Source of the DNA: Streptomyces sp. NRRL S-244
GTDB lineage: Bacteria; Actinomycetota; Actinomycetes; Streptomycetales; Streptomycetaceae
Assembly (NCBI RefSeq): GCF_000717915.1
Contig: NZ_JOCX01000006.1
Location: forward strand, 124,001-188,000
Reading direction: 5' to 3'
DNA: 64,000 nt
Below are positions 1 to 8,608 of this stretch, one piece after another. The notes under the pieces were generated by a model. It had not been told where the DNA came from, made no database searches, and worked only from the letters and a program-made list of their open reading frames with translations. Both the position numbers and the translations under genes were made by a program. Position 1 is the stretch's first letter. Each line of letters starts with the position of its first letter.

Positions 1-736
1 AGCCGTCGCGCTCCTCGGTGATGCGCAGCAGCCGGTAGAACTCGGGCAGGTCGGCGGCGGTGCCGAGGACGGTCTGCACGCCTGCCTTCCCGGCCTTGCG
101 GACGTTGCGCCGCCACTCCTGGTTGAGGCCGGACCACAGCTCCTCGCGGGAGCGCCCGGCGAGCGGTACGCGGAAGACGTGGCGGGGCTGGGCGTCGCCG
201 TCGTCCTCCCCGCCGCAGCGCTTCCAGCCGCGGGTGCGCAGCCGGTCGGCGAGGGCGGCGCCGACCGGGTCGACCTCGGTGGCGAGCACGTCGGAGATCT
301 GCCGGCCCGCTCCGGTGGCGGACTTGACGGCGGCGGCGTCCCAGCGGCGGTAGGCGGGCGTGGGCCCCATCCGGACGGCGAAGGCGCCGGCCGCGCGCAG
401 ATGCCGCTTGAGGGGGTCCAGCCACCGGTCGATGTGCGGGTCGGACCAGTCGGCGACCGGGCCTTCGGGGAGGTACGCGAAGTATTTGCGGGTGCCGGGG
501 AATTGGCGGTAGAGGACCAGCCCGGCACCGGCTATTCGCCCGTCGGGGTAGTGCCATCCGACCCTTTCCGAGCGCCAAAGGTCCTTTACCTCGGCCCAGG
601 AGGGGTACTGGAGAAAGCTCGCGTTCCGGTTACCCGAAAGGAAGCCCTGGTATTCCGGTACGGACATCGGACGCACACTCAGCTCCCGCTCCGGGGACTG
701 GTGTCGCTGGGCGGGGGTCACGAGCAGTGCGCACAC
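1..736 (-). CDS. FemX/FemAB-like aminoacyltransferase, C-terminus cut by window edge
   Basis: Members of the FemAB family add amino acids from aminoacyl-tRNA to the lipid II stem peptide to build the peptidoglycan cross-bridge, on the cytoplasmic face of the membrane. The visible 245 codons hold family features: a SFLQYPSWAEVK stretch near the start, VGWHYPDGRIAGAGLVLYR, and GLNQEWRRNVRKA late in the fragment. The start is uncertain. I chose GTG at 736 because AGGAAGG lies 10 nt upstream; ATG at 667 is the alternative. The 3' end lies outside the window. The gene is divergent from the L,D-transpeptidase gene, another peptidoglycan enzyme. Family assignment is good; substrate specificity (Gly or other residue) is inferred. 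Confidence 0.8.
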   Translation of the reverse strand, partial: MCALLVTPAQRHQSPERELSVRPMSVPEYQGFLSGNRNASFLQYPSWAEVKDLWRSERVGWHYPDGRIAGAGLVLYRQFPGTRKYFAYLPEGPVADWSDPHIDRWLDPLKRHLRAAGAFAVRMGPTPAYRRWDAAAVKSATGAGRQISDVLATEVDPVGAALADRLRTRGWKRCGGEDDGDAQPRHVFRVPLAGRSREELWSGLNQEWRRNVRKAGKAGVQTVLGTAADLPEFYRLLRITEERDG

Positions 737-953
737 GGCGGATCGGCCTTCCTGTACGTCCGGGGATGCGGGACGCACAGCACTCTCACAGGAGTCCGTG
801 ACCGCGGTGCGCGGCGATTGTGACCGGACGATGACCGTTTCGCTGCGGTCCACGTCACAACCGAAAGTCCGATCTTTTTGGCGGATTGCGCAACCTAAAG
901 TCGTGCCGTCCGCATCTCCATTTGCGAACGATCATTACTTGGAGGGGTTTTCG

Positions 954-2192
954 TTGAGCCGCACACGCCGTACCGCACGCAGTCGCCACGCCATGCTGGC
1001 CGGGACCGCACTCATGGCCGCCGCGCTGACCGCCTGCGGCGGCTCGGGCGGAAGCGGGAGCGCGGGCGCTTCCGGCACTGCGGACGCGAAGAAGAAGCCG
1101 GACATGGCGATATCCGTGAACCTCACGGGCGATCAGGCCAAGCCCGGTGAGCCGGTGAAGGTGACCCTCGCCGAGGGGAAGCTGGCCCTGGTCAAGGTGT
1201 CCGACGGCAAGGGCGGCGAGCTGCCCGGGAAGATAGCCGACGACGGCAAGACGTGGACCTCCGAGCGCAACGCCTCGCCGGGCACGGACTACAAGATCGA
1301 GGCGCAGAACACCGACAGCCAGAGCGCGAACGCCCAGTTCAAGACGGCCGCCGCGGACAAGGTGAACAAGGTCACCATCAACCCGGGCAAGGCCAACCCG
1401 GTGGTGGGCATCGCCCAGCCGGTCTCGATCGTCTTCGACAACCCGGTGAAGAACAAGGCCGAGGTCGAGAAGCACCTGAAGGTCACCACCTCGAACAACA
1501 CCGAGGGGTCCTGGGGCTGGTTCAAGGACTACACCGGCAACGACCGGGTGGACTGGCGGCCGAAGGAGTACTGGAAGTCCGGCACCGACGTGAAGGTCGA
1601 GATGACCCTCAACGGGGTGGACTCGGGCCAGGGCGGCGGGATGTTCGTCAAGGACTACAACACCGAGTTCAAGATCGGCAAGGACCGCCGGCTCCAGGTG
1701 AACCTCGACACGCGCAAGATGACGGTGACCGAGGACGGCCAGAGCGTGAAGACGATCCCGGTCTCGGCGGGCACGCCCGGCGGCCAGAAGGCCTCCTGGT
1801 CCGGGAAGATGGTGCTGATGTCGAAGGAGGGCACCATCCGGATGGACTCCCAGACGGTGGGCCTGGGCGACTCCTACGACAAGATGGTCGACTACTCGAT
1901 GCGGGTGACCTGGTCGGGCATGTACATCCACGCCGCGCCGTGGAACACGGGCAACTTCGGCCGGGCCAACACCAGTTCCGGCTGCGTGGGCATGAGCGAC
2001 TCCGACGCGAAGGCGCTGTTCGCCGAGGCCCAGGTGGGCGACCTGGTCGAGGTCACCGGCGACGGCTCCAAGGGCAAGGCCGACATCGGCAACGGCTACG
2101 GCGAGTGGAACCTGTCCTGGGACGAGTGGAAGGCCAAGAGCGCCCTGACCGGCGCCGCGGGCGGCGCGGGTGCCACGCCCCAGAACGGCTGA
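954..2192 (+). CDS. L,D-transpeptidase lipoprotein with Ig-like domains
   Basis: The enzyme makes 3-3 cross-links in peptidoglycan outside the membrane, or attaches proteins to it. The product is 412 aa. The start is TTG at 954, six nt after a GGAGGGG Shine-Dalgarno (941-947); the open frame extends further up but has no other good site. A lipobox LTAC places the lipidated Cys at about residue 28. Two Ig-like regions (about 50-150 and 150-255) precede the YkuD catalytic domain, with His326 and the nucleophile Cys344 in the order H-x17-C. The usual SHGC motif reads SSGC here. It resembles mycobacterial LdtMt2-type enzymes in layout. The two N-terminal domains are inferred from the pattern and length only. 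Confidence 0.9.
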   Translation: MSRTRRTARSRHAMLAGTALMAAALTACGGSGGSGSAGASGTADAKKKPDMAISVNLTGDQAKPGEPVKVTLAEGKLALVKVSDGKGGELPGKIADDGKTWTSERNASPGTDYKIEAQNTDSQSANAQFKTAAADKVNKVTINPGKANPVVGIAQPVSIVFDNPVKNKAEVEKHLKVTTSNNTEGSWGWFKDYTGNDRVDWRPKEYWKSGTDVKVEMTLNGVDSGQGGGMFVKDYNTEFKIGKDRRLQVNLDTRKMTVTEDGQSVKTIPVSAGTPGGQKASWSGKMVLMSKEGTIRMDSQTVGLGDSYDKMVDYSMRVTWSGMYIHAAPWNTGNFGRANTSSGCVGMSDSDAKALFAEAQVGDLVEVTGDGSKGKADIGNGYGEWNLSWDEWKAKSALTGAAGGAGATPQNG

Positions 2193-2218
2193 TCCGCGCA
2201 CTTGACACTCGTTCAATC

Positions 2219-2283
2219 GTTACCACCGCGTAACTTACCGGCGGGTTACCTCCGGTAAGCCCCTCGCATTACCGTCGGGTCAC
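2219..2283. promoter_or_regulatory. Repeated GTTAC-type sites upstream of the S15 hydrolase
   Basis: GTTAC-N6-GTAAC lies at 2219-2234 and ATTAC-N6-GTCAC at 2268-2283, with a further GTTAC/GTAAG pair at 2245-2259. Half sites repeat every 11 bp, which is typical of OmpR-family regulators; MtrA and GlnR sites in Streptomyces look like this. The same 16-bp arrangement occurs upstream of the SGNH hydrolase at 31185. The regulator is not identified. Confidence 0.45.
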
Positions 2284-2313
2284 TTTGACACCGGCGCACG
2301 CGAGGAGCGATCG

Positions 2314-3912
2314 ATGGTCCGCACCGCCCGCACCACCAGCACCGCGGCCGCCGTGGCGGCCGTACTGGCGGCAACCGCCCTGGGCCTGGCCCCCCACCAG
2401 GCCCGGGCGGCAACCGCCCCCGCCGCCGCGGCGGCTCCGTCGGCCACGTCCGACCTCCGCTTCCACGACATCCCCGGCTCCGGCGGCATCACCCTCAAGG
2501 GCAACGTCTTCACCCCGGCCGACGCGCAGACCGGCCGGAGGTACCCGCTCATCGTGCTGCCCACCAGCTGGGGCATGCCGCAGATCGAATACATCGCGCA
2601 GGCCAAGAAGCTCGCCGACGACGGCTACGTCGTGGTCAGCTACACCTCCCGCGGCTTCTGGCTCTCCGGCGGCCGGATCGAGGTGGCCGGCCCGCCCGAC
2701 ACCGCCGACGTCTCCGCCGTCATCGACTGGGCGCTGGCCAACACCCCCGCCGACGCCGGCCACATCGGCCTGGGCGGGGTCTCGTACGGCGCGGGCATCA
2801 GCCTGCTGGCCTCGGCGCACGACCCCCGGATCAGAGCCGTCGTCGCGCTCAGCGGCTGGGCCGACATCATCGAGTCGATCTACTCGGGCCGCACCCAGCA
2901 CCTCCAGGCCGCCGCGCTGCTCGGCGGCGCCGGCTACCTCACCGGCCGCCCCGGCCCCGAACTCGAGCAGATCCTCGGCGACTTCCTCGGCTCCCGGCTG
3001 GACCGGGAGCCGCAGATGATCGAGTGGGGAAAGCAGCGCTCGGCCGCGGAACGGGTCGACGAGATCAACGCCAACGGCGCCGCGATCATGCTCGGCAACG
3101 CCTGGGGCGACAGCATCTTCCCGCCCAACCAGTACGCGGCCTTCTTCGAGAAGCTGACCGGCCCCAAGCGCCTGGAGTTCCGGCCCGGCGACCACGCCAC
3201 CGCCGAGGGCACCGGCCTGCTCGGGCTGCCCAACGACACCTGGACCAACGCCCACCGCTGGTTCGACCGCTACCTCAAGGGCGAGCGCAACGGCGTGGAC
3301 ACCGAGGCCCCGGTGCAGATCAAGTCCCGCAGCAACGACGGCTACGAGGGCTACGCCAACTGGAAGTCGGTCGGCTCCGCGGGCACCGAGAGGCTCCCGC
3401 TCTCCGACGGCGAGCACCTCTTCGCGGGCGTCGACTCGGGCGCCGACGGCGGCGTCATCTTCCTCTCCAGCATCCTGGACCAGTTCGTCAAGGCGCCCCC
3501 GACCGCCTCCGTCCCGCTCCTCCCCCGCGCCTTCGCCGCCGTCTGGCAGTCCCCGCGCGAGGACGCGGAGCGCCGCATCCGCGGCACGGTGAAGCTGCAC
3601 ACCACCGTCACCCCCACCGCCTCGGACGGCACGTTCGTCGCGTACCTCTACGACGTCGGCCCGCTCGGCATCGGCAAGCTGGTGAGCCACGCCCCGTACA
3701 CCTTCCACGACAAGCCCCGGGGCCGGTCCTTCGGCGTGGACCTGGAGCTGTTCTCCACCGCCTACGACGTGCCCGAGGGCCACCGGCTCGCCCTCGTGAT
3801 CGACACCGTCGACCCCCTCTACATCGAGCACAACCCCACCGGCGCACAGCTGACCTTCTCCTCGCCGCGCACCGATCCCTCGTACGTCTCGGTGCCGCTG
3901 CGCGAGCAGTGA
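2314..3912 (+). CDS. Secreted S15/CocE-family alpha/beta hydrolase
   Basis: This is a 532-aa exported hydrolase of the X-Pro dipeptidyl-peptidase/CocE superfamily, acting on esters or peptides outside the cell; the substrate is unknown. An N-terminal signal peptide (about residues 1-33) ends in APHQARA. The catalytic triad can be read as Ser157 in GGVSYGAG, Asp266 in AWGDSIF and His294 in RPGDHAT. The C-terminal third looks like the jelly-roll domain of this group (YLYDVGPLGIGKLVSHA). ATG at 2314 follows GAGGAGCG. It faces the glutamate importer tail to tail. Upstream it has a cluster of 11-bp spaced GTTAC sites. Confidence 0.85.
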   Translation: MVRTARTTSTAAAVAAVLAATALGLAPHQARAATAPAAAAAPSATSDLRFHDIPGSGGITLKGNVFTPADAQTGRRYPLIVLPTSWGMPQIEYIAQAKKLADDGYVVVSYTSRGFWLSGGRIEVAGPPDTADVSAVIDWALANTPADAGHIGLGGVSYGAGISLLASAHDPRIRAVVALSGWADIIESIYSGRTQHLQAAALLGGAGYLTGRPGPELEQILGDFLGSRLDREPQMIEWGKQRSAAERVDEINANGAAIMLGNAWGDSIFPPNQYAAFFEKLTGPKRLEFRPGDHATAEGTGLLGLPNDTWTNAHRWFDRYLKGERNGVDTEAPVQIKSRSNDGYEGYANWKSVGSAGTERLPLSDGEHLFAGVDSGADGGVIFLSSILDQFVKAPPTASVPLLPRAFAAVWQSPREDAERRIRGTVKLHTTVTPTASDGTFVAYLYDVGPLGIGKLVSHAPYTFHDKPRGRSFGVDLELFSTAYDVPEGHRLALVIDTVDPLYIEHNPTGAQLTFSSPRTDPSYVSVPLREQ

Positions 3913-3921
3913 TCTGCGGCT

Positions 3922-3970
3922 GCTGCCGGGCGGGGCGGCTCTTCGGAGCTACCGTGGAGTGCCCGGCAGC
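3922..3970. terminator. Possible bidirectional hairpin
   Basis: GCTGCCGGGC (3922-3931) can pair with GCCCGGCAGC (3961-3970) across a 29-nt loop. It spans the gap between the convergent hydrolase and gluD, including the last gluD codons. There is no T-tract. It is weak as a terminator because the loop is long. Confidence 0.35.
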
Positions 3971-4833
3971 ACCGTTCCGGGATCGGGCACGACGACCTCG
4001 ACCGCCTCGGTCTTCAGACTGCGCCGCTCGAACCGCGCCACCCAGCCGGCGAACCAGGAGAGCAGCATGCACATCCCGATGTAGATCGGGGAGATGATCA
4101 TCACGACGGGGATGAACGGCAGGTCGTAGTCGAGGTTCGAGGCGATCAGCTTGCCCGCATGCAGGAACTCCTCGTACGTGATCAGGTAGCCGAGCGAGGT
4201 GTCCTTCAGGGCCACCACCAGCTGGCTGATGATGGCGGGCAGCATCGCCCGGAGCGCCTGCGGGGCGAGCACGAAGGTCATCACCTGGGTCTTGCGCATG
4301 CCGAGTGCGTACGCCGCCTCGCGCTGGCCCCGGTCGACGGAGTTGATGCCCGTACGGAAGACCTCGGCGAGCACCGAGCCGTTGTACAGGGTCAGCCCCG
4401 CCACCAGCGCCGGCAGCGGCTGGACCTTCAGCGCGACGAAGATGAAGAAGATCATCACCAGCACCGGCATGGCCCGGAAGAACTCCACGCACATGGTGGC
4501 CGCCCAGTGCACCGGCCGGTGCACGGAGAGCCGCCCGGCCGCGAGCACCGCGCCGAGGACGAACGAGAACACCGAGGCGTACAGGAAGGCCTTGAGGGTG
4601 TTCCCCAGCCCCTTGAGCAGCAGTTCCTGGATGCCCTTGTACGTGAAGGGGCTCCACTTGGCGGAGGTGAACTGGTCGGTGTCGAAGAGGAGGTAGAGGA
4701 TCCAGGCGAGCAGTCCGAGGATCACCACCGTGGAGGCGATCCCGTAGAGGAAGTGCCTGCGCCGGGTCCGCGGGCCGGGCAGGTCGTAGAGGGCGGTGGA
4801 CTCCGGGTCCCCGTGGAGCGCGTGCGCGGTCAT
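3949..4833 (-). CDS. gluD: Glutamate ABC transporter permease GluD
   Basis: This is an inner-membrane permease subunit of the polar amino acid uptake (HAAT/PAAT) family, 294 aa. It pairs with GluC to form the channel for glutamate or a similar amino acid. The N-terminus has a charged TRRRH stretch, then a membrane segment at about 28-48. The conserved EAA loop reads REAAYALGMRKTQVMTFVLAPQALR. It is the last gene of the gluABCD operon, read right to left; its ATG overlaps the gluC stop (ATGA, 4830-4833), so the two are translationally coupled. The C-terminal tail is hydrophilic. Glutamate specificity rests on similarity to the actinobacterial gluABCD order. Confidence 0.88.
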   Translation of the reverse strand: MTAHALHGDPESTALYDLPGPRTRRRHFLYGIASTVVILGLLAWILYLLFDTDQFTSAKWSPFTYKGIQELLLKGLGNTLKAFLYASVFSFVLGAVLAAGRLSVHRPVHWAATMCVEFFRAMPVLVMIFFIFVALKVQPLPALVAGLTLYNGSVLAEVFRTGINSVDRGQREAAYALGMRKTQVMTFVLAPQALRAMLPAIISQLVVALKDTSLGYLITYEEFLHAGKLIASNLDYDLPFIPVVMIISPIYIGMCMLLSWFAGWVARFERRSLKTEAVEVVVPDPGTVLPGTPR

Positions 4834-5474
4834 CGGGCGATCCCCCAGCGCTTCTCCAGCACGTTGAAGAGCGCGCTGATGGACAAGGTGATGATCAGGT
4901 AGCCGACGGCGATCCAGACGAAGGTCCAGACGATGTTGTAGCCCAGCTCGTTGAGGGTCTTGTACGTGCCCAGCAGCTCGGTGACGCTGAAGGCGCCGGC
5001 GATCGCCGAGTTCTTGGCGAGGGCGATCAGCGTGGAGCCGATGGGCGGGATGACGCTGCGGAAGGCCTGCGGGAGCACCACCGAGCCCAGGGTCTGGGTG
5101 AAGCTCATGCCGAGGCTCCGGGAGGCCTCGCCCTGGCCCTTGGGCACGGTGTTGATGCCCGAGCGCAACACCTCGCAGATGAAGGCGGAGGTGTAGCAGC
5201 CCAGCGCGAGGACCGCGAACACCTGGAAGGGCAGGACCAGCCCGAAGCGCGGCAGGCCCAGCAGCACGGCGAAGAAGAGCAGGGTGAGCGGGGTGTTGCG
5301 CAGCACGGTGACCCAGACCGTGCCGAAGACCCGGAAGGAGCCGACGGGCGCGACGCGGAAGGAGGCCATGACGAAGCCGAGGACCAGGGCGAGGAGCGAG
5401 GCGTAGACCGTGAGCCGGACGGTCCCGAGGAAGCCGTTCCAGTAGAGCGGGAAGTTCTGTGTGAGTACGTCCAT
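4830..5474 (-). CDS. gluC: Glutamate ABC transporter permease GluC
   Basis: The first permease subunit of the importer, 214 aa, with about five membrane segments. The EAA-type loop reads GEASRSLGMSFTQTLGSVVLPQAFR, the contact site for the ATPase GluA. It lies 17 nt after gluB and overlaps gluD by 4 nt. Length and order match the gluABCD clusters of Corynebacterium and Streptomyces. The start ATG at 5474 (MDVLTQNFPLYWNGFLG) is the natural one. Confidence 0.9.
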   Translation of the reverse strand: MDVLTQNFPLYWNGFLGTVRLTVYASLLALVLGFVMASFRVAPVGSFRVFGTVWVTVLRNTPLTLLFFAVLLGLPRFGLVLPFQVFAVLALGCYTSAFICEVLRSGINTVPKGQGEASRSLGMSFTQTLGSVVLPQAFRSVIPPIGSTLIALAKNSAIAGAFSVTELLGTYKTLNELGYNIVWTFVWIAVGYLIITLSISALFNVLEKRWGIAR

Positions 5475-5491
5475 GGTGGTGGGCTCTCCCC

Positions 5492-6418
5492 TCAGCTCGC
5501 CGGGTAGCGGTCGATGGCGGGCGGCTTCGGGGCGGGTACGCCGGACAGGCCGAGCGTGGCCTCGTACGCCTTCTTCCAGTTCCCGTTCTTCTCCTGCTCC
5601 TCCAGGGCGTCGTCGAGGGCGAAGCGCAGGGCGTCGTCGCTGCGCGGTACGCCGATGCCGTAGGGCTCCTTGGAGAAGGGCGCGCCGACGACCTTGAGCT
5701 CGTCGGGGACCTTGGCCGCGTAGCCGAGGAGGATGGAGTCGTCGGTGGAGACGGCGTCGACCTGGTAGGTCAGGAGGTTGTCCACGCAGACCGAGTAGGT
5801 GTCGTAGGCGACCAGGACCGCCTGCGGGTACTCCCGCTGGAGCCGCTGGTAGGGGGTGGATCCGGCGGCGGAGCAGACCTTCTTGCCGGCGAGGTCGCCG
5901 GGCCCCTTGATGTCCTTCTCGTTCTTGCGCACGAGCAGGGACTGGCCGGCCATGAAGTACGGGCCGGCGAAGCCGACCTGCTTCTTGCGGTTGTCGTTGA
6001 TCGTGTAGGTGCCGACGTAGTAGTCGATCTGGCCGTTCTGGAGGGCCGTCTCGCGGTTGGCGGAGGCGATCGTCTTGAACTCGGTCGTCTTGGGGTCGAA
6101 GCCGAGCGAGGCCGCCATCATCTTGGCGATCTCGACGTCGAAGCCGGAGTAGCGGCCGCTCGCGGGGTCCTTCTCGCCCAGGTACGGCTGGTCCTCCTTG
6201 ACACCGACCACGAGGCGGCCGCGCCGCTTGGCGCGCTCCCAGGTACGGGACTGCGGCAGCTCGAAGCCGGTCGCGACCTTGTACACCGGCAGGTCCTCGG
6301 GCTGCGGGCCCTTGACCGGGGGGCTGCCCTCCTTGCCGCAGCCGGCGAGGAGGGCCAGCAGGGCGGCGGCGAGGAGAAGGAGGCGGGCGCGCGGGCGGGC
6401 ACCGTGGGTGCGCTTCAT
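5492..6418 (-). CDS. gluB: Glutamate-binding lipoprotein GluB
   Basis: This is the extracellular solute-binding protein of the importer, 308 aa. A signal peptide with lipobox LAGC puts the lipidated Cys at residue 27. The SBP_bac_3 fold is shown by LVVGVKEDQPYLGEKDP, YSGFDVEIAKMMA and the NGQIDYYVGTYTINDNRKK segment near the hinge. ATG at 6418 lies 12 nt after the end of gluA; a longer open frame continuing to 7189 is only the antisense-like shadow of gluA in another frame. The binding partner is GluCD. Ligand identity is inferred from family and operon. Confidence 0.9.
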   Translation of the reverse strand: MKRTHGARPRARLLLLAAALLALLAGCGKEGSPPVKGPQPEDLPVYKVATGFELPQSRTWERAKRRGRLVVGVKEDQPYLGEKDPASGRYSGFDVEIAKMMAASLGFDPKTTEFKTIASANRETALQNGQIDYYVGTYTINDNRKKQVGFAGPYFMAGQSLLVRKNEKDIKGPGDLAGKKVCSAAGSTPYQRLQREYPQAVLVAYDTYSVCVDNLLTYQVDAVSTDDSILLGYAAKVPDELKVVGAPFSKEPYGIGVPRSDDALRFALDDALEEQEKNGNWKKAYEATLGLSGVPAPKPPAIDRYPAS

Positions 6419-6429
6419 CGGCCCGCCCC

Positions 6430-7173
6430 TCAGTGCTTGAGGATCTTGGAGAGGAAGTCCCTGGCCCGCTCGCTCTCCGGGGCGGTGAAGAACTCCTCCG
6501 GTGTGCGGTCCTCGACGATCCTGCCGTCGGCCATGAACACGACGCGGTTGGCGGCGGACCGGGCGAAGCCCATCTCGTGCGTGACCACGACCATGGTCAT
6601 GCCGTCGGCGGCGAGCTGGCGCATGACCTCCAGCACCTCGTTGATCATCTCCGGGTCGAGGGCCGAGGTGGGCTCGTCGAAGAGCAGGGCCTTGGGGTTC
6701 ATGGCGAGGGCCCGGGCGATCGCGACGCGCTGCTGCTGGCCGCCGGAGAGCTGGGCGGGGTACTTCGGCGCCTGGTCGGCGAGGCCCACGCGGCCGAGCA
6801 GCTCGCGCGAGCGCTTGTCGGCCTCGTCCTTCTTGCGCTTCCTGACCTTGACCTGCGCGAGCGAGACGTTGGCGAGGACCGTCTTGTGCGCGAAGAGGTT
6901 GAAGGACTGGAAGACCATGCCCACGTCGGCGCGCAGGGCCGCCAGCTCCTTGCCCTCGTCGGGCAGCGGCTTGCCGTCGAGCAGGATCGTGCCCGACTCG
7001 ATGGTCTCCAGGCGGTTGATGGTCCGGCACAGGGTCGACTTCCCGGAACCGGACGGGCCGATGACCACCACCACCTCCCCGCGGCCGACGGTGAGGTTGA
7101 TGTCCTGGAGGACGTGCAACGCCCCGTAGTACTTGTTGACGTCCCGCAGCTCGATCAACGGATCGACGGCCAT
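6430..7173 (-). CDS. gluA: Glutamate ABC transporter ATPase GluA
   Basis: This is the ATP-hydrolysing subunit that powers the importer, 247 aa, attached to the inner face of the membrane. Walker A reads GPSGSGKST, the signature LSGGQQQR, Walker [13 protein letters not shown] and the switch His sits in VVVTHEMGF. It is the first gene of gluABCD. Upstream, on the coding strand, is a TAGTTT-like -10 (7214-7219) and a small inverted repeat at 7228-7243. The next gene upstream is transcribed in the same direction but is unrelated in function. Confidence 0.92.
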   Translation of the reverse strand: MAVDPLIELRDVNKYYGALHVLQDINLTVGRGEVVVVIGPSGSGKSTLCRTINRLETIESGTILLDGKPLPDEGKELAALRADVGMVFQSFNLFAHKTVLANVSLAQVKVRKRKKDEADKRSRELLGRVGLADQAPKYPAQLSGGQQQRVAIARALAMNPKALLFDEPTSALDPEMINEVLEVMRQLAADGMTMVVVTHEMGFARSAANRVVFMADGRIVEDRTPEEFFTAPESERARDFLSKILKH

Positions 7174-7227
7174 GCGCTGCCCTGCCCACCTGTCGGAGTG
7201 TCGAGGTCAGCGCAAACTATCCAGCGA

Positions 7228-7243
7228 CGGAAGGGCACTTCCG
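7228..7243. promoter_or_regulatory. Inverted repeat upstream of gluA
   Basis: CGGAAG-N4-CTTCCG is a perfect 6-bp inverted repeat 55 nt upstream of the gluA ATG and next to a TAGTTT-like -10. It could be an operator or a short hairpin. It does not match the TTCC-N7-GGAA boxes found elsewhere, because the arms point the other way. Confidence 0.3.
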
Positions 7244-7280
7244 CTCGACACGCCTAAAGGCGACATAAAGCTCAATCGGG

Positions 7281-7721
7281 TCAGCCTTCGGAGGCTTCGG
7301 CGTACGCCTGGGAGAGTTCCGGGGAGCCCGTCATCGCCCAGGACACCCCCGACTCCACCACGTTCAGCTCGCGGCCCGAGGCCAGGCGGATCACCGGCTG
7401 GCCGTTGGGCCAGACCTGCCAGGCGGCGCCCAGCTTGGTCCTGATGATCACCGTGCCGAGGTAGAAGCCCGCGTCGTTGCCGAGCCAGGGCACGACCTCG
7501 GGGTCCCGGCGCCAGCGGGGCATCAGCTGGTCGAGCGCCTCCAACGAGGCCGGGCTCTCGTCGAGTTCCAGCCCGGCCGCGCGCGCCTGGACGCGCAGCA
7601 TCTCGCATTCCGAGAACAACTCGTTGACGCCCTCGGGGTCGTCCGCGAGGGCGGCGGCCAGTCCCGCACCCCGTTCCGTTTCGTGCCGGTTCAGCCAGTT
7701 GTCCAGGAAGGGGATGTTCAT
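7281..7721 (-). CDS. Small conserved protein, possibly DUF6278 family
   Basis: A 146-aa protein starting MNIPFLDNWLNRHETERG. It has no signal peptide or membrane segment and looks globular: mixed helix, a PRWRRDPEVVPWLGNDAGFYLGTVI core and a C-terminal VVESGVSWAMTGSPE. I recall similar proteins being listed as DUF6278 in Streptomyces, but cannot confirm it. The function is unknown. The start is ATG at 7721. It sits between gluA and the exonuclease III gene, all on the same strand. Confidence 0.7.
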   Translation of the reverse strand: MNIPFLDNWLNRHETERGAGLAAALADDPEGVNELFSECEMLRVQARAAGLELDESPASLEALDQLMPRWRRDPEVVPWLGNDAGFYLGTVIIRTKLGAAWQVWPNGQPVIRLASGRELNVVESGVSWAMTGSPELSQAYAEASEG

Positions 7722-7789
7722 ACCGCCCAGCCTGGCACCAGGATCCCGCGCTGGCCACAGGGCGCGCGGGATCCGTCCGCCGTGCCCGG

Positions 7790-8578
7790 CTAGGGGGTGT
7801 CCAGCGCCAGGTCCACGACCACCGGCGCGTGGTCCGAGGCGCCCTTGCCCTTGCGCTCCTCGCGGTCGACGTAGGCGTCGGTGACCGCCTTGGTGAAGGG
7901 CTCGTTCCCGTAGACCAGGTCGATGCGCATGCCCCGGTTCTTGGGGAAGGCGAGCTGGCGGTAGTCCCAGTACGTGTACGGCCGGTCGTACTTGAGAGGG
8001 CGCGGCAGCACGTCGGAGAGCCCCGCGGCACGCAGTGCCTCCAGGGCGGCGCGCTCGGCGGGGGTCACGTGGGTCAGGCCCGCGAAGACTGCCGGGTCGT
8101 ACACGTCCTCGTCGGTCGGGGCCACGTTGTAGTCGCCGAGCACCGCGAACGGGCGCGGGCCGGCCGCGTCTTCGGCGACGGCGGTGGTCAGCGCGCGGAA
8201 CCAGTCCAGCTTGTACCCGTAGTGGTCGTGCTCGACCTCGCGCCCGTTCGGCACGTACACCGACCACAGGCGCACCCCGCCGCAGGTGGCGGAGATCGCC
8301 CGGGGCTCCTCGACGCCCTCGTAGTCGGGGCCGCCGGGCAGGCCCTTGACCACGTCCTCCAGGCCGACCTTGGAGATCAGGGCCACCCCGTTCCACCTGC
8401 CGGTGGCATTGACGGCCGACTCGTAGCCCAGCTCGCGCAGCTGCTCGCGCGGGAACTGCTCCTCGGAGCACTTGGTCTCCTGGATGCACACGACATCGGT
8501 GCCGGAGCTCTCCAGCCAGGCCAGCAGACGGGGCAGCCGGGCGGTGATCGAGTTGACGTTGAACGTGGCGATACGCAT
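7790..8578 (-). CDS. xth: Exodeoxyribonuclease III
   Basis: This is a cytoplasmic AP endonuclease and 3'-5' exonuclease of base-excision repair, 262 aa, the usual family length. Endonuclease/exonuclease/phosphatase-fold motifs are clear: MRIATFNVNSI with the metal-binding Asn, CIQETK with the Glu, LGDYNVAPTDEDV and the final SDHAPV with the catalytic Asp-His. The start is ATG at 8578 (MRIATFN); an eight-codon upstream extension is open but does not fit the family. Confidence 0.93.
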   Translation of the reverse strand: MRIATFNVNSITARLPRLLAWLESSGTDVVCIQETKCSEEQFPREQLRELGYESAVNATGRWNGVALISKVGLEDVVKGLPGGPDYEGVEEPRAISATCGGVRLWSVYVPNGREVEHDHYGYKLDWFRALTTAVAEDAAGPRPFAVLGDYNVAPTDEDVYDPAVFAGLTHVTPAERAALEALRAAGLSDVLPRPLKYDRPYTYWDYRQLAFPKNRGMRIDLVYGNEPFTKAVTDAYVDREERKGKGASDHAPVVVDLALDTP

Positions 8579-8608
8579 GCCGTCCAACCTACCGCCCGGC
8601 ACCGACAG

